Shown here piece after piece: positions 1 to 8,768 of a stretch of DNA of 64,000 nucleotides. Numbering within the stretch: position 1 is the stretch's first letter; each line of letters starts with the position of its first letter. The translations under genes were made by a program, and so were the position numbers. The notes beneath the pieces were generated by a model. It searched no databases. It worked only from the letters and a program-made list of their open reading frames with translations, and was not told the origin of the DNA. Origin of the DNA: Catellatospora methionotrophica (GTDB lineage: Bacteria > Actinomycetota > Actinomycetes > Mycobacteriales > Micromonosporaceae); the NCBI RefSeq assembly GCF_011297335.1, contig NZ_JAAOTJ010000006.1:1-64000 (forward strand), in the 5' to 3' direction.

Positions 1-2
1 GC

Positions 3-323
3 GCATCGACCGGGCACGGCAACCCGTACCTGGCCCGCGCCCTGGGGCAGATCGCCGTCAGCGCCGCCCGGACCAGCACATTCCTCGGCGAACGCTATCG
101 GCGTATCGCCCGCCGTCGAGGCCCGAAACGCGCCATCGTCGCGGTCGGCCGCTCCGTGCTGACCGTCATCTGGCATCTGATGTCAGACCCCGAGGCCGCA
201 TTCCGTGACCTCGGGGCCGACTTCTACGACAACCGCACCAACCCGGCCAGACGGGCACGCAACCACATCACCGCGCTGCAAAGCCTCGGCTACAAGGTCA
301 CCATCGAACCGGCAGCCGCCTGA
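3..323 (+). CDS. IS110-family transposase, C-terminal part (cut by window edge)
   Basis: Reading frame 3 is open from the window edge to a TGA and gives 106 residues. It begins with a GNPYLARAL motif and continues through a basic helical stretch (YRRIARRRGPKRAIVAVG) to an aromatic tail ending in DFYDN. This is the C-terminal half of the IS116/IS110/IS902 transposase domain, whose members are DEDD recombinases. The N-terminal catalytic part lies outside the window, so it cannot be told whether the element is intact. IS110 elements normally lack terminal inverted repeats, and none is seen in the 86 bp before the next gene. The insertion sits directly downstream of the fatty-acid operon. Confidence is in the family, not in activity. 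Confidence 0.75.
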   Translation, partial: ASTGHGNPYLARALGQIAVSAARTSTFLGERYRRIARRRGPKRAIVAVGRSVLTVIWHLMSDPEAAFRDLGADFYDNRTNPARRARNHITALQSLGYKVTIEPAAA

Positions 324-409
324 CCGCGATACAACGACAAACCCTGTCCCGGCTCCGCTGCGCTACGCCGAGACGCTGCCGCCTGCCCACTCACCCTCAA
401 GTTTTCGGA

Positions 410-1819
410 CTAGAGGGGGATGTTGCTGTGGGCGCCTCGGGCGGTGGGGGCGGCGGCGAGGGCTTCGGCTACGCGGCGGCGGGTTTCGGTGGGTTTGATG
501 ACGTCGTCGACCACGCCGATGTCGACGGCGCGGTTGACGCCGCCCGCAGTGCGGGTCTGGTCTTCGATCAGGCCGGTACGCAGGGCTTCGCGCTCGTCGG
601 GCGGGGCCGCGGCGAGCTTGCGGCGGTGCAGGATGTTCACGGCCGCGCCCGCGCCCATGACGGCGACCTCGGCGTTCGGCCACGCGAACACGGCGCTCGC
701 GCCGAGCGAGCGCGAGTTCATCGCGATGTACGCCCCGCCGTACGCCTTGCGGGTCACCACGGTCACCCGGGGCACGACCGCCTCGGCGAAGGCGTGCAGC
801 AGCTTCGCGCCGCGGCGCACCACGCCGTCCCACTCCTGGCCGAGTCCGGGCAGGTAGCCGGGCACGTCCACCAGGACGACCAGGGGCACGCCGAGCGCGT
901 CGCACATGCGCACGAAGCGGGCGGCCTTCTCCGCACCGGCCGAGTCGAGGCAGCCGCCCAGGCGCAGCGGGTTGTTGGCGACGACGCCGACGGTGCGCCC
1001 GGCGAACCGGCCGAGCACGGTCACCACGTTGGGCGCCCATTTGGCGTGCAGTTCCACGCCGGGTTCGTCGAGCAGCGCCTTGACGACAGGCCGGACGTCG
1101 TACGCCCGGTTGGCCGCGGCGGGCATCGAGACGCTGAGGTCCCGGTCGTCGGTGACGTCGGCGGGGGACAGCCTGCCCTGGCGGCCGAGCAGCCGGGCGA
1201 GCCGGCGTGCCTGGCTGAGCGCGGTCGCGTCGTCGGGGCAGGTGAGGTGGACGACACCGGAGCGGCGGCCGTGCGCGTCGGGGCCGCCCAGGCTCTCCAT
1301 GTCGACCTCTTCGCCGGTGACGGAGCGGACGACCTCGGGGCCGGTGACGAAGATCCGGCCCGCGTCACTCATGATCACGATGTCGGTCAGCGCCGGGCCG
1401 TACGCCGCGCCGCCCGCGGCCGGGCCGAGCACCACGGACAGCTGAGGGACCCGCCCGGAGGCTCGGACCATCGCGGCGAAGACCTGGCCCACGCCGTCCA
1501 GCGCGACGACGCCCTCGGCGAGCCGGGCACCGCCGGAGTGCCACAGCCCGACCACGGGGATGCGCTCCCGGACCGCGGTGTCGATGGTGTCCACGATGTG
1601 CTGGCAGCCCTCGACACCCATCGCGCCGCCCATCACGGTGGCGTCGGTGGCGAAGGCGACCGCGGGCACGCCCTCGATCTCGCCCCGGGCGCTGAGCACC
1701 CCGGAGCCGTCGGCCCCGGCCAGGGTGCGCACCGTGCCCTCGTCGAACAGCGCCCGCAACCGCACCAGCGGGTCGCGGTGGTCGACGCCCCGGTCGGCTG
1801 CCGCCGAGATCGTGGTCAT
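410..1819 (-). CDS. accD: acyl-CoA carboxylase carboxyltransferase (beta) subunit
   Basis: The 469-residue protein has the full carboxyltransferase fold of propionyl/acetyl-CoA carboxylase beta chains. The N-terminal half carries VVGLWHSGGARLAEG and GPAAGGAAYGPALTD, an oxyanion-hole glycine pair. The C-terminal half carries VDVPGYLPGLGQEW and KAYGGAYIAMNS. It would transfer carboxyl groups from biotin to acetyl- or propionyl-CoA, giving malonyl- or methylmalonyl-CoA for the fatty-acid synthase genes upstream. It is slightly shorter than typical PccB (about 530 residues), as is usual for AccD6-like members of fas operons. It is the last gene of the operon, 108 bp after fabF, with a hairpin in the gap. 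The ATG is preceded by CGAGGAGACCCGT. The biotinylated alpha subunit is not in this window. Acetyl-CoA is the likely substrate by context only. Confidence 0.9.
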   Translation of the reverse strand: MTTISAAADRGVDHRDPLVRLRALFDEGTVRTLAGADGSGVLSARGEIEGVPAVAFATDATVMGGAMGVEGCQHIVDTIDTAVRERIPVVGLWHSGGARLAEGVVALDGVGQVFAAMVRASGRVPQLSVVLGPAAGGAAYGPALTDIVIMSDAGRIFVTGPEVVRSVTGEEVDMESLGGPDAHGRRSGVVHLTCPDDATALSQARRLARLLGRQGRLSPADVTDDRDLSVSMPAAANRAYDVRPVVKALLDEPGVELHAKWAPNVVTVLGRFAGRTVGVVANNPLRLGGCLDSAGAEKAARFVRMCDALGVPLVVLVDVPGYLPGLGQEWDGVVRRGAKLLHAFAEAVVPRVTVVTRKAYGGAYIAMNSRSLGASAVFAWPNAEVAVMGAGAAVNILHRRKLAAAPPDEREALRTGLIEDQTRTAGGVNRAVDIGVVDDVIKPTETRRRVAEALAAAPTARGAHSNIPL

Positions 1820-1853
1820 ACGGGTCTCCTCGGGCGGGGACGGGTGAACGAAA

Positions 1854-1887
1854 CGACGCCCAGGCGCCTCACGGCACCTGGGCGTCG
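1854..1887. terminator. hairpin between fabF and accD
   Basis: A 15-bp stem (CGACGCCCAGGCGCC against GGCACCTGGGCGTCG, one mismatch) with a 4-nt loop lies in the 108-bp gap between fabF and accD. There is no U-run after it on the minus strand. It may attenuate read-through into accD, or mark a processing site, rather than end the operon. Confidence 0.5.
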
Positions 1888-1927
1888 CCTGGCTGTGACC
1901 GGCGGCCGAACTGCTCGGCCGACCGGC

Positions 1928-3154
1928 TCAGGGCCGCGTGAACAGGAGGGCGACGTTGTGCCCACCGAAGCCGAACGAGTTGTTCAGCGCCGCCGCGATC
2001 TGCAGCGGGCGGGCCTTGTGCGCCGCCACGTCCATGGTCAGGGCGTCGTCGGGGTCGTCGAGGTTGATCGTCGGCGGCACGACACTGTCGCGGATCGCCA
2101 GGATCGTCGCGATCGACTCCAGCGCGCCCGCCGCGCCGAGCAGGTGCCCGGTCATCGACTTCGTCGCGGTCAGCACGGGGTGCTCACCCAGCGCCGAGCG
2201 CAGTGCCGCGATCTCCGCGATGTCGCCGACCGGGGTCGACGTCGCATGGGCGTTGACGTGTACGACGTCGGCCTTGTCGACGCCCGCGTCGCGCAGCGCC
2301 TTCGTGATGGCCTTGGCCGCGCCCGTGCCCTCGGGGTGGGGCTGCACGATGTCGTACCCGTCGGAGGTCATGCCCGCCCCGGCCAGCCGCGCGTAGATCC
2401 GCGCACCGCGGGCCACGGCGTGGTCGGCCCGCTCCAGGATCAGGATGCCCGCGCCCTCGCCCAGGACGAAGCCGTCACGGCCCTTGTCCCACGGGCGGGA
2501 GGCCTTCTCCGGCTCGTCGTTGCGCGTCGACATGGCGCGCATCGAGGCGAAACCGGCAATCGGCAGGGGGTGGATGACGGCCTCGGTGCCACCGGCGATG
2601 ACGACGTCGGCCCGGCCGGACCGGATCATGTCCAGACCCCAGGCGACGGCCTCGGCTCCGGTCGCGCACGCGCTGGTCGGCGCGTGTACGCCGGCCTGCG
2701 CGCCGTACTCCAGACCGACGAAGGCGGCCGGACCGTTCGGCATCAGCATCGGCACCGTGTGCGGGCTGACCCGCCGCGCGCCGGACGCCTCCAGGATGTC
2801 GTCCTGGGCCAGCAGGGTCTGTGCGCCGCCGATGCCGGAGCCGACAACAACGCCGAGCCGCTCTTTGTCGAGGCCGGCGTCGGCCAGGCCGGCGTCGGCC
2901 CACGCCTCGGCAGCGGCGATGAGCGCCACGGCCTCGGAGCGGTCCAGCTTGCGCAGCCGTACGCGGTCGATGACCTCGCTCGGCTCCACCGCCAGCTGGG
3001 CGGCGATCTTCACTGTCAGCTGATCGGCCCACTCCTGGGTCAGCTTGCTGACCCCGGAGCGGCCCGCCAGCATCGCGTCCCAGGTCGACGCCACGTCTCC
3101 GCCGAGCGGGGTGGTGGCGCCGATGCCGGTGACGACAACGTCAGGCTTGGTCAC
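1928..3154 (-). CDS. fabF: beta-ketoacyl-ACP synthase II
   Basis: This 408-residue KAS enzyme elongates acyl-ACP by condensing it with malonyl-ACP in the cytosol. The catalytic Cys lies in PTSACATGAEAV. The two active-site histidines lie in VNAHATSTPVGD and KSMTGHLLGAAGALE, and the C-terminal glycine loop is NNSFGFGGHN. Length and motifs match FabF and mycobacterial KasA. The GTG start is followed by the usual KPDVVVTGIGATTPLGGD beta strand. It starts 15 bp after acpP, in the order fabD-fabH-acpP-fabF, so the genes are almost certainly cotranscribed. The single ketosynthase here (no kasB copy) resembles Streptomyces rather than Mycobacterium. Confidence 0.96.
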   Translation of the reverse strand: MTKPDVVVTGIGATTPLGGDVASTWDAMLAGRSGVSKLTQEWADQLTVKIAAQLAVEPSEVIDRVRLRKLDRSEAVALIAAAEAWADAGLADAGLDKERLGVVVGSGIGGAQTLLAQDDILEASGARRVSPHTVPMLMPNGPAAFVGLEYGAQAGVHAPTSACATGAEAVAWGLDMIRSGRADVVIAGGTEAVIHPLPIAGFASMRAMSTRNDEPEKASRPWDKGRDGFVLGEGAGILILERADHAVARGARIYARLAGAGMTSDGYDIVQPHPEGTGAAKAITKALRDAGVDKADVVHVNAHATSTPVGDIAEIAALRSALGEHPVLTATKSMTGHLLGAAGALESIATILAIRDSVVPPTINLDDPDDALTMDVAAHKARPLQIAAALNNSFGFGGHNVALLFTRP

Positions 3155-3169
3155 GTCAATCTCGCAACT

Positions 3170-3412
3170 TCAGGAGTTGGCGACGATGAAGGAGACAGCG
3201 TCGCCGACGGTCTTCAGGTTCTGGACCTCGTCGTCCGGGATCTTCGCGCCGAACTTCTCCTCGGCGGCCACGACGACCTCGACCATGGAGAGCGAGTCGA
3301 CGTCGAGGTCCTCGGTGAACGACTTCTCCTCGGAGACGTCGTCGGGGTTCACGCCGGCGACCTCTTCGAGGATCTCGGCCAGGCCGGTGACGACCTCTTC
3401 GCGCGTAGCCAT
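3170..3412 (-). CDS. acpP: acyl carrier protein
   Basis: An 80-residue acidic protein with the phosphopantetheine attachment motif DVDSLSMVE, Ser40 being the modified residue. It carries the growing acyl chain as a thioester between FabD, FabH and FabF. The size and helix pattern are those of a type II fatty-acid ACP, and its place between fabH and fabF argues against a polyketide ACP. The start is an ATG preceded by GGGAAACCAAGTTCC. It lies 58 bp downstream of fabH in the same operon. Confidence 0.96.
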   Translation of the reverse strand: MATREEVVTGLAEILEEVAGVNPDDVSEEKSFTEDLDVDSLSMVEVVVAAEEKFGAKIPDDEVQNLKTVGDAVSFIVANS

Positions 3413-3470
3413 GGAACTTGGTTTCCCTTCGGTTGGTGGAACTTATGGTGAGAAAAGCCAGGGGTGGGGC

Positions 3471-4415
3471 TCAGGGGCAGCGGACTACCTGACCGGCGTA
3501 GGTCAGGCCGCCGCCGAAGCCGACGAGCAGCACCGGCGAACCGGACTTCACCTCGCCGCGCTCGATCATCTTGGACAGCGCCAGCGGGATGCTCGCCGCC
3601 GAGGTGTTGCCCGACTCGATGATGTCGCGGGACAGCACCGCCGGGTCCACGCCGATCTTGCGGGCCAGCGGCTCGATGATGCGCAGGTTGGCCTGGTGGG
3701 GCACGAAGCCGCCCAGGTCACCGGGGGCCACCCCGGCCTTCTCGCAGGCCGCGAGCGCCACCTGCGGGGCGGTGCCGGTGGCCCAGCGGAAGACCTTCTG
3801 GCCCTCCTGCACGATGTACGGCTGCCAGCCCTCGATCGCGATAGCGTCGCTGGGCTCGCTGCCCCAGACCACGGGGCCTACACCGGGCTCCTCGCCCTCG
3901 GCGGTCCCGGACAGGACAGCCGCGCCCGCGCCGTCCGCGAAGATCACGCAGGTGCTGCGGTCGGACCAGTCGGTGATCTGCGACAGCTTCTCCGCGCCGA
4001 TCACGAGGGCGTGCTTGGCCGCGCCCGCGCGGATCGCGTGGTCGGCATTGGCCAGTGCGTACGAGAAGCCCGAGCACGCGGTGTTCAGGTCGAACGCGGC
4101 CGCCCCGGCGATGCCGAGCTTGTCGGCGACCCGGCAGGCCACGTTCGGGCTGCGGTCGATCGAGGAGCAGGTCGCCACGATCACCAGGTCGATGTCGGTG
4201 GCACTCAGACCGGACGCGGCGAGCGCCTTCTCCGCGGCGAACCCGGCCATGTCGGCGACGGTCTCGGTGTCGGCGATACGCCGCTCCTTGATGCCGACGC
4301 GGGACTGGATCCACTCGTCGTTGGTGTCGACCATCTGCGCCAGATCGTCGTTGGTCACGACGCGCGACGGCTGGTAGTGCCCGAATGCGAGGATCTTGCT
4401 GCCGTTAACGGTCAT
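3471..4415 (-). CDS. fabH: beta-ketoacyl-ACP synthase III
   Basis: A 314-residue initiating ketosynthase that condenses an acyl-CoA primer with malonyl-ACP. The catalytic triad is visible: Cys114 in LNTACSGFSYAL, His in FVPHQANLRI, and Asn in IESGNTSAAS. The C-terminal VLLVGFGGGLTYA strand is intact. The ATG at 4415 overlaps the fabD stop in an ATGA, so translation is coupled to fabD; the longer open frame upstream is only antiparallel shadow of fabD. In actinomycetes this enzyme usually accepts branched primers such as isobutyryl-CoA, giving iso and anteiso fatty acids. That specificity is inferred, not visible. Confidence 0.96.
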   Translation of the reverse strand: MTVNGSKILAFGHYQPSRVVTNDDLAQMVDTNDEWIQSRVGIKERRIADTETVADMAGFAAEKALAASGLSATDIDLVIVATCSSIDRSPNVACRVADKLGIAGAAAFDLNTACSGFSYALANADHAIRAGAAKHALVIGAEKLSQITDWSDRSTCVIFADGAGAAVLSGTAEGEEPGVGPVVWGSEPSDAIAIEGWQPYIVQEGQKVFRWATGTAPQVALAACEKAGVAPGDLGGFVPHQANLRIIEPLARKIGVDPAVLSRDIIESGNTSAASIPLALSKMIERGEVKSGSPVLLVGFGGGLTYAGQVVRCP

Positions 4416-5377
4416 GATTGCTCTCCGATACGGGCTTGCGGGGTGGACTCGGGCGACCCCGGTGCGCTGTGGCGCGAGATGAGGTCCTTCGCGGCGGCCA
4501 GATCGTCCGGCGTGTTCAGCGTGACGATCTCCGGCGTGCCGGGCTTCAGCTCGCGCTTGACCAGCCCGGCGAGGGTGCCCGCGGGCGGCAGCTCGATGAC
4601 GGCGGTGACGCCGCGCTCGGCCAGGCCGCGCATGCACAGGTCCCACCGGACCGGTGCGGTGACCTGGCGGACCAGACGGCCGAGCATGTCCTGACCGTCG
4701 GTCACAGCCGCGCCGTCGGCGTTGGACAGCTGCGGGCGCTGGGCGTCGGCCGTGGCCACGGTGCTCGCGACGGCGGCCAGGGCCGCCTCGGCCGGTGCCA
4801 TGAACGGAGTGTGGAACGCCCCCGCGACCTGCAGCTTGATGACCCGGGTACGGGCCGGCGGCGCGGCGGCGAACTTGTCGAGCGCGTCGAGCGCGCCCGC
4901 GATGACGATCTGCCCCGCGCCGTTGCGGTTGGCCGCGTACAGGCCGTGCGCCTCCAGGGCGGCCAGCAGTTCGGCCTCGTCGCCGCCGAGCACGGCGGCC
5001 ATGCCGGTGGGCTCCAGCGCGCAGGCGGCGGCCATTTCGCGGCCACGTACCCCGGCCAGCGTGATCGCCGCGTCGGGCGTCAGGATCCCGGCCAGCGCGG
5101 CCGCGCCGAGCTCGCCGACGCTGTGCCCGGCCACGACCGACACACCGGCCATCGGCAGCTGGTCGGCGGCCAGCAGCGCGGCGGCGATCAGCAGGGGCTG
5201 TGTCTTCGCGGTGTCCTTGATCTCCTCGGCGTCGGCCGCGGTGCCCAGGTGCACCAGGTCGACTCCGGCGAGGCCGGACCACCAGTGCAGACGGTCAGCG
5301 GCGCCGTCGAGGTCGAGCCACGGCGTGAGGAATCCGGGTTTCTGGGCACCCTGGCCCGGGGAGAGTACGGCGAGCAC
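4412..5377 (-). CDS. fabD: malonyl-CoA:ACP transacylase
   Basis: A 321-residue acyltransferase that loads malonyl groups from malonyl-CoA onto AcpP. The nucleophile elbow GHSVGELGAAA carries the active serine, and the catalytic His is in VAGAFHTPFMAPAE. The N-terminal LSPGQGAQKPG loop is typical of FabD. The start codon is GTG with an AGGG-type ribosome site about 9 nt before it. It is the first gene of the five-gene fatty-acid operon; a 118-bp gap separates it from the fasR-like regulator encoded upstream on the same strand. Confidence 0.95.
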   Translation of the reverse strand: MLAVLSPGQGAQKPGFLTPWLDLDGAADRLHWWSGLAGVDLVHLGTAADAEEIKDTAKTQPLLIAAALLAADQLPMAGVSVVAGHSVGELGAAALAGILTPDAAITLAGVRGREMAAACALEPTGMAAVLGGDEAELLAALEAHGLYAANRNGAGQIVIAGALDALDKFAAAPPARTRVIKLQVAGAFHTPFMAPAEAALAAVASTVATADAQRPQLSNADGAAVTDGQDMLGRLVRQVTAPVRWDLCMRGLAERGVTAVIELPPAGTLAGLVKRELKPGTPEIVTLNTPDDLAAAKDLISRHSAPGSPESTPQARIGEQS

Positions 5378-5445
5378 GTCTTCAACCCTGAGGGATCACG
5401 GACCCGCACGCTGTTGCCGGGGATGACTAAATCCTCCTACCGATG

Positions 5446-5462
5446 TTGTGGGTACTCCACAA
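5446..5462. promoter_or_regulatory. inverted repeat in the fasR-fabD gap, candidate FasR operator
   Basis: TTGTGG and CCACAA half-sites flank GTACT in the 118-bp gap between the regulator and fabD, about 70 bp upstream of the fabD start. In Streptomyces the PucR-type FasR is reported to bind the fabD promoter. This repeat is the only strong dyad in the gap, so it is the natural candidate operator. Binding is inferred. Confidence 0.45.
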
Positions 5463-5495
5463 AGATCGGCGCACAGTGGCGGAATTATGTCCTGT

Positions 5496-6695
5496 TCATG
5501 TCGGCTTAGTGAGCTGTTCGCCCTGCGTACCGGGCTCCAGGCGACCCAGCGCAAGGGCGATCTTGAGGGTGAACGCGTCACGCGGAGTCAGTGGGCCGAA
5601 GCCTGTGACCTCGGCCACTCGGCGCAGTCGGTAACGCACCGTGTTCGGGTGGACGAACAGTGCTCGCGCCGTCGCCTCCAGCGCGCCACCGTGCACGAGG
5701 AACGCGTCCAGCGTCTCCAGCAGCTCCCCGCTGGTCCGCGCGAGCGCCCCGTACGCCGAGTGGCGCAGGATGCGCCGCGCCTCCCCGTCACCGGCCAGGG
5801 CCCGTTCGGGCAGCAGATCGTCGGCGGCCACCGGCCGGGGCGCGGCGGGCCACGCGGGCGCGGCCCGGTAACCCGCCATCGCCGACCGGGCCGACTCGGT
5901 GGCCGCCTCCAGCGACGGCACCGCCGGGCCGACCACGACCGGGCCCTCGCCGAACGCGGGCAGCAGCCGCTCGGCGACCGACACCGGATCGCCCGCCCCA
6001 CCCATCACCACGACCAGCCGGTCGCCGTGCACACCGCCCAGCACCTCCACGTCGGCGCGCCGGGCGGCCCGGTGCACACCGTGCAGCACGATCGCGGCCT
6101 CGCCGCCGGGGGAGCGGCCCACCACCACCGCGACCGGCGGCGCGTCGGTCCAGCCCAGCGCGGCGGCCCGGCTGGCCAGCACGTCGGCGGAGTCGCCGCG
6201 CAGCAGCGCGTCGACCAGCAGCGCCTGTAGCCGCGCGTCCCACGCGCCGCGCGACTCGGCCGCGCGGGCGTACACCCGGGCCGCGGCGAACGCGACCTCG
6301 CGGGAGTAGCGCAGCACCGCCTCGCGCAGCTGCTGCTCCTCGCCGTCAGCGGCCAGGTGCGGCACCTGCTCCTCGACGACGTCGATGGTGACCTTGATCA
6401 GGGCGACCGTCTGCTGCAGGTTGATGCTGCGGGCGAGCGCCCGCGGCGCGACGTCGAAGACCTCGTCGGAGACCGCCTGCGGCCCGCCCCGCGTGCCCGC
6501 GCCGGTGCGCAGCCACTGCACCAGGGACTGGACCCCCGCCTGGGCCACCAGCATGACCCAGGACCGCTGGTCGGCCGGCAGCTCGCGGAACCACGGCAGC
6601 GACTCGTCCATGCGGGACACGCTGGCGGTGGCCAGGGCACCGGCGGACCGCTCGATCTGCCGCAGGGTCGCGGCCAGCGGCTCGCCGTCGGTCAT
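5496..6695 (-). CDS. fasR: PucR/CdaR-type transcriptional regulator of the fatty-acid operon
   Basis: A protein of about 399 residues with a C-terminal PucR-type helix-turn-helix (residues about 335-380, ATARALFVHPNTVRYRLRRV) and a central GGDEF-like CdaR region. It matches in position and architecture the activator FasR (SCO2386-like) and mycobacterial Rv2242, both encoded next to fabD. It probably activates fabD-fabH-acpP-fabF, and perhaps accD, by binding the gap before fabD. I chose the ATG at 6695 because a perfect TAATAT hexamer lies 7 nt before it, the layout of a leaderless message; an ATG at 6704 lies inside that hexamer and a start at 6740 has no ribosome site. No ligand-binding prediction is possible from the sequence. 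Confidence 0.85.
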   Translation of the reverse strand: MTDGEPLAATLRQIERSAGALATASVSRMDESLPWFRELPADQRSWVMLVAQAGVQSLVQWLRTGAGTRGGPQAVSDEVFDVAPRALARSINLQQTVALIKVTIDVVEEQVPHLAADGEEQQLREAVLRYSREVAFAAARVYARAAESRGAWDARLQALLVDALLRGDSADVLASRAAALGWTDAPPVAVVVGRSPGGEAAIVLHGVHRAARRADVEVLGGVHGDRLVVVMGGAGDPVSVAERLLPAFGEGPVVVGPAVPSLEAATESARSAMAGYRAAPAWPAAPRPVAADDLLPERALAGDGEARRILRHSAYGALARTSGELLETLDAFLVHGGALEATARALFVHPNTVRYRLRRVAEVTGFGPLTPRDAFTLKIALALGRLEPGTQGEQLTKPT

Positions 6696-6790
6696 GTGCC
6701 CCATATTAGGGAGCTTGCGCGCTCCCGGGCTCCGGCTCACGCGGCACGCCCCCGGGACCGGCCCGGCCCGGCCGGGATCACGGCCCGCCG

Positions 6791-6859
6791 CCCGGCCGCC
6801 AGCCCGCTTTCACGGTGCCCGGCCGCCAGCCCGCTTTCACGGTGCCCGGCCGCGCGGTG
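6791..6859. repeat. 27-bp tandem repeat, two full copies and a partial third
   Basis: The unit starting CCCGGCCGCCAGCCCGCTTT occurs exactly at 6791-6817 and 6818-6844, then breaks off after CCCGGCCGCGCGGTG. It is followed (6864-6960) by three imperfect copies of a GCTCGCGCGGTGCGC unit. The whole 319-bp gap between fasR and the lppM-like gene is simple-sequence, extremely GC-rich DNA with no convincing gene. Confidence 0.85.
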
Positions 6860-7014
6860 CGCGGGTCTGCTCGCGCGGTGCGCGGTGCGCGGTGACACGA
6901 CGCGACAGGCGCTCGCGCGGTGCGCGGTGACGCGACGCGATGGGCCGCTCGCGCGGTGCGCCCGCCGCGGAGCGGGTGAGCAGGCTCCGGGGACGGGCGC
7001 GCCGCCGCGTGCGG

Positions 7015-7827
7015 TCACGGCTGCGGATACCCGTCCGTGCCGCCCTGCTGCGGCGTGGGATGGGTCGACGTCGCCGGGTTCGCGCCGACTGGCTGACGCA
7101 CGGTTGCGGGGTCGAACGACGTCGCGGCCGGATCGGCCAGGGCGGGAGCCGCCTTGCGGCGGGTGAGCCAGACGGACAGCAGCACGATGCCGACGATCAC
7201 GGCGAGCCCGAGCACGCCGCCGACGATCGCGACGACCAGCCACGGGAAGGCGCTGCCCTCCTCGGCCACGGCGCGCAGCTCGTTCTTGCCGCCCAGTGCC
7301 ACGTTCCAGCGCACAGTGTCGCCGTCCACGACCGCCTTGGCGTCGTGCTCGACGACCTTGCCGGGGAAGGTGACCGCGAAGCTGATCTGCAGGCTGCTCA
7401 GGAACGGCTTGACCATCTCGGCCTGCGGCCCGAGGCCGTCCGCGCCGGTGTCGAGGTCGGCGGTGAACAGGTACTTGCCGTTCGCGTGGGTGATCGAGGG
7501 CGCGCCCTTCTCACCGGTGTTGAACTCGGTGAGCGGCAGGTCGTCGTAGACGATCTTCTTGCCGTAGTACTTGCCGTCGTCGTAGACCTCGGTGCGGGTG
7601 CCCTTCGGCAGCTCCGTGAGACTGTCCCCGGCCTCGGCGAAGGCCTGCTCCGGGCTCTTGCCGCTGAGCTGCAGCACCGACTTGTCCAGCGCCATGATGA
7701 TCGTGCCATCGACGGTGTCGTCGCTGTTGACGGTCATGTTCATGTCGAGCTTCATGCAGCCGGTGAGGCTGAACGCCGCCACGGCGAGCACGGCCAGCGT
7801 GCGCAGGGGTTTGCGGGGCAGTCGCAT
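7015..7827 (-). CDS. LppM-like lipoprotein with C-terminal membrane anchor
   Basis: A 270-residue protein with a lipoprotein signal: basic RKPLR, a hydrophobic run, then the lipobox LTGC, so Cys25 or so would be lipidated. Residues about 25-190 form a beta-rich extracytoplasmic domain beginning MKLDMNMTVNSDDTVDG, a pattern seen in actinobacterial LppM proteins. A second membrane segment (WLVVAIVGGVLGLAVIVGIVLLSV) and a proline-rich cytoplasmic tail follow. Mycobacterial LppM has been linked to phagosome traffic, but its molecular role is not clear, and no enzyme motif is present here. A CATACT hexamer 6 nt before the ATG supports this start. Confidence 0.75.
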   Translation of the reverse strand: MRLPRKPLRTLAVLAVAAFSLTGCMKLDMNMTVNSDDTVDGTIIMALDKSVLQLSGKSPEQAFAEAGDSLTELPKGTRTEVYDDGKYYGKKIVYDDLPLTEFNTGEKGAPSITHANGKYLFTADLDTGADGLGPQAEMVKPFLSSLQISFAVTFPGKVVEHDAKAVVDGDTVRWNVALGGKNELRAVAEEGSAFPWLVVAIVGGVLGLAVIVGIVLLSVWLTRRKAAPALADPAATSFDPATVRQPVGANPATSTHPTPQQGGTDGYPQP

Positions 7828-7883
7828 CGGGCCAGTATGTGGCACCTGCGCCCCGGCCGGAAGCCGGGGCGCGGGTGCTGACG

Positions 7884-8543
7884 TCAGATGGTGCGACGGA
7901 AGGCGTACGCGATGGCGAAGACGCCGAGCGCGATGACCACGACGACCGCGCCGTTGAGACCGACGAAGCGCTGCCAGTCGCCGACCATGGCACGGATGTC
8001 CGGCTCGGCGGTCGCCGACTCGACCAGTCCGCCGCCCACGCCGCCGCCCTCGGCCGGCGGGGCCGTGCCCAGCAGGACCCCGGCGCCGCGCAGCGAGGCG
8101 TCCATGGTGAAGCGGCCCAGGAACCAGGCGGCGGTTACCTTGCGCTTGTCGGGCTGCGCGGCCGGCCGGAACACCCGGGGCCCGCCCGCGGCCAGCGGGT
8201 ACAGGTCGTAGGTCTGCTTGTCGACGCCGTTGACTGCGCTCAGCACGGTGAACTTCGGGCCGAGCTTGTCGGCAGGCAGGCCCTTGAGCGTCGAGGTGCC
8301 GCCGGCCAGCCAGTCGACCTCGCCCGCCATCGCCGTGAACGGCCGCTGGTGGGAGTCGGAGCGCAGCACGATGGGCGCGCCCAGCGTGTCGGAGGAGATG
8401 GTGATGCTCCGCACCGTCGGCGACGGGCTCGGCTTGGGCGACGGCGTCGGCGCACCGAACGCGGGCGCGCCGATCAGCAGCATGGCTGCCGCGCACAGTC
8501 CTGCCGCGATCTTCACGATGGTGCCCTTCACGATGCCCTGCAT
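7884..8543 (-). CDS. secreted, membrane-anchored protein of unknown function
   Basis: 219 residues. An N-terminal signal peptide (AAGLCAAAMLLIGAPAFGA) is followed by a Pro/Ser linker, an extracytoplasmic domain of about 140 residues, and a C-terminal transmembrane helix (LNGAVVVVIALGVFAIAYAF) ending in RRTI. No lipobox and no known catalytic motif are visible. It is transcribed away from a CopC-type copper protein and shares a 225-bp promoter region with it, so a role in metal handling or at the cell surface is possible. It lies 56 bp upstream of the lppM-like gene and may share its transcript. The family is not recognised. Confidence 0.6.
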   Translation of the reverse strand: MQGIVKGTIVKIAAGLCAAAMLLIGAPAFGAPTPSPKPSPSPTVRSITISSDTLGAPIVLRSDSHQRPFTAMAGEVDWLAGGTSTLKGLPADKLGPKFTVLSAVNGVDKQTYDLYPLAAGGPRVFRPAAQPDKRKVTAAWFLGRFTMDASLRGAGVLLGTAPPAEGGGVGGGLVESATAEPDIRAMVGDWQRFVGLNGAVVVVIALGVFAIAYAFRRTI

Positions 8544-8768
8544 GGCCCGCCCCGTTTCGCTGCGTCACCTGGTGCCAGTGTGACTGGTGGTACCTCTTTT
8601 AGACCCGCGAGAAACCTGTCAGGTTGCTGCTCGGATAGTCACGTTTCGGACACGGAAGCGATGCTGTCCGGATCCGGGGCCGTTCCACGCGATTCGCCGG
8701 GAACTGAACAGGCCGGTAACGTCGACCAACTGCGGATTGCGGTGGATCATAACGAGGCGGAGGCGATC

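Noticed and set aside
428-3451. Open frame of 1007 codons on the plus strand opposite accD-fabF-acpP
   Set aside because: It is antisense to three well-supported genes, is extremely rich in Arg, Gly and His, and shows no domain; typical shadow frame in high-GC DNA.
6791-6960. CRISPR array in the repeat-rich gap
   Set aside because: Repeats are contiguous tandem units with no spacers, and no cas genes occur in the window.
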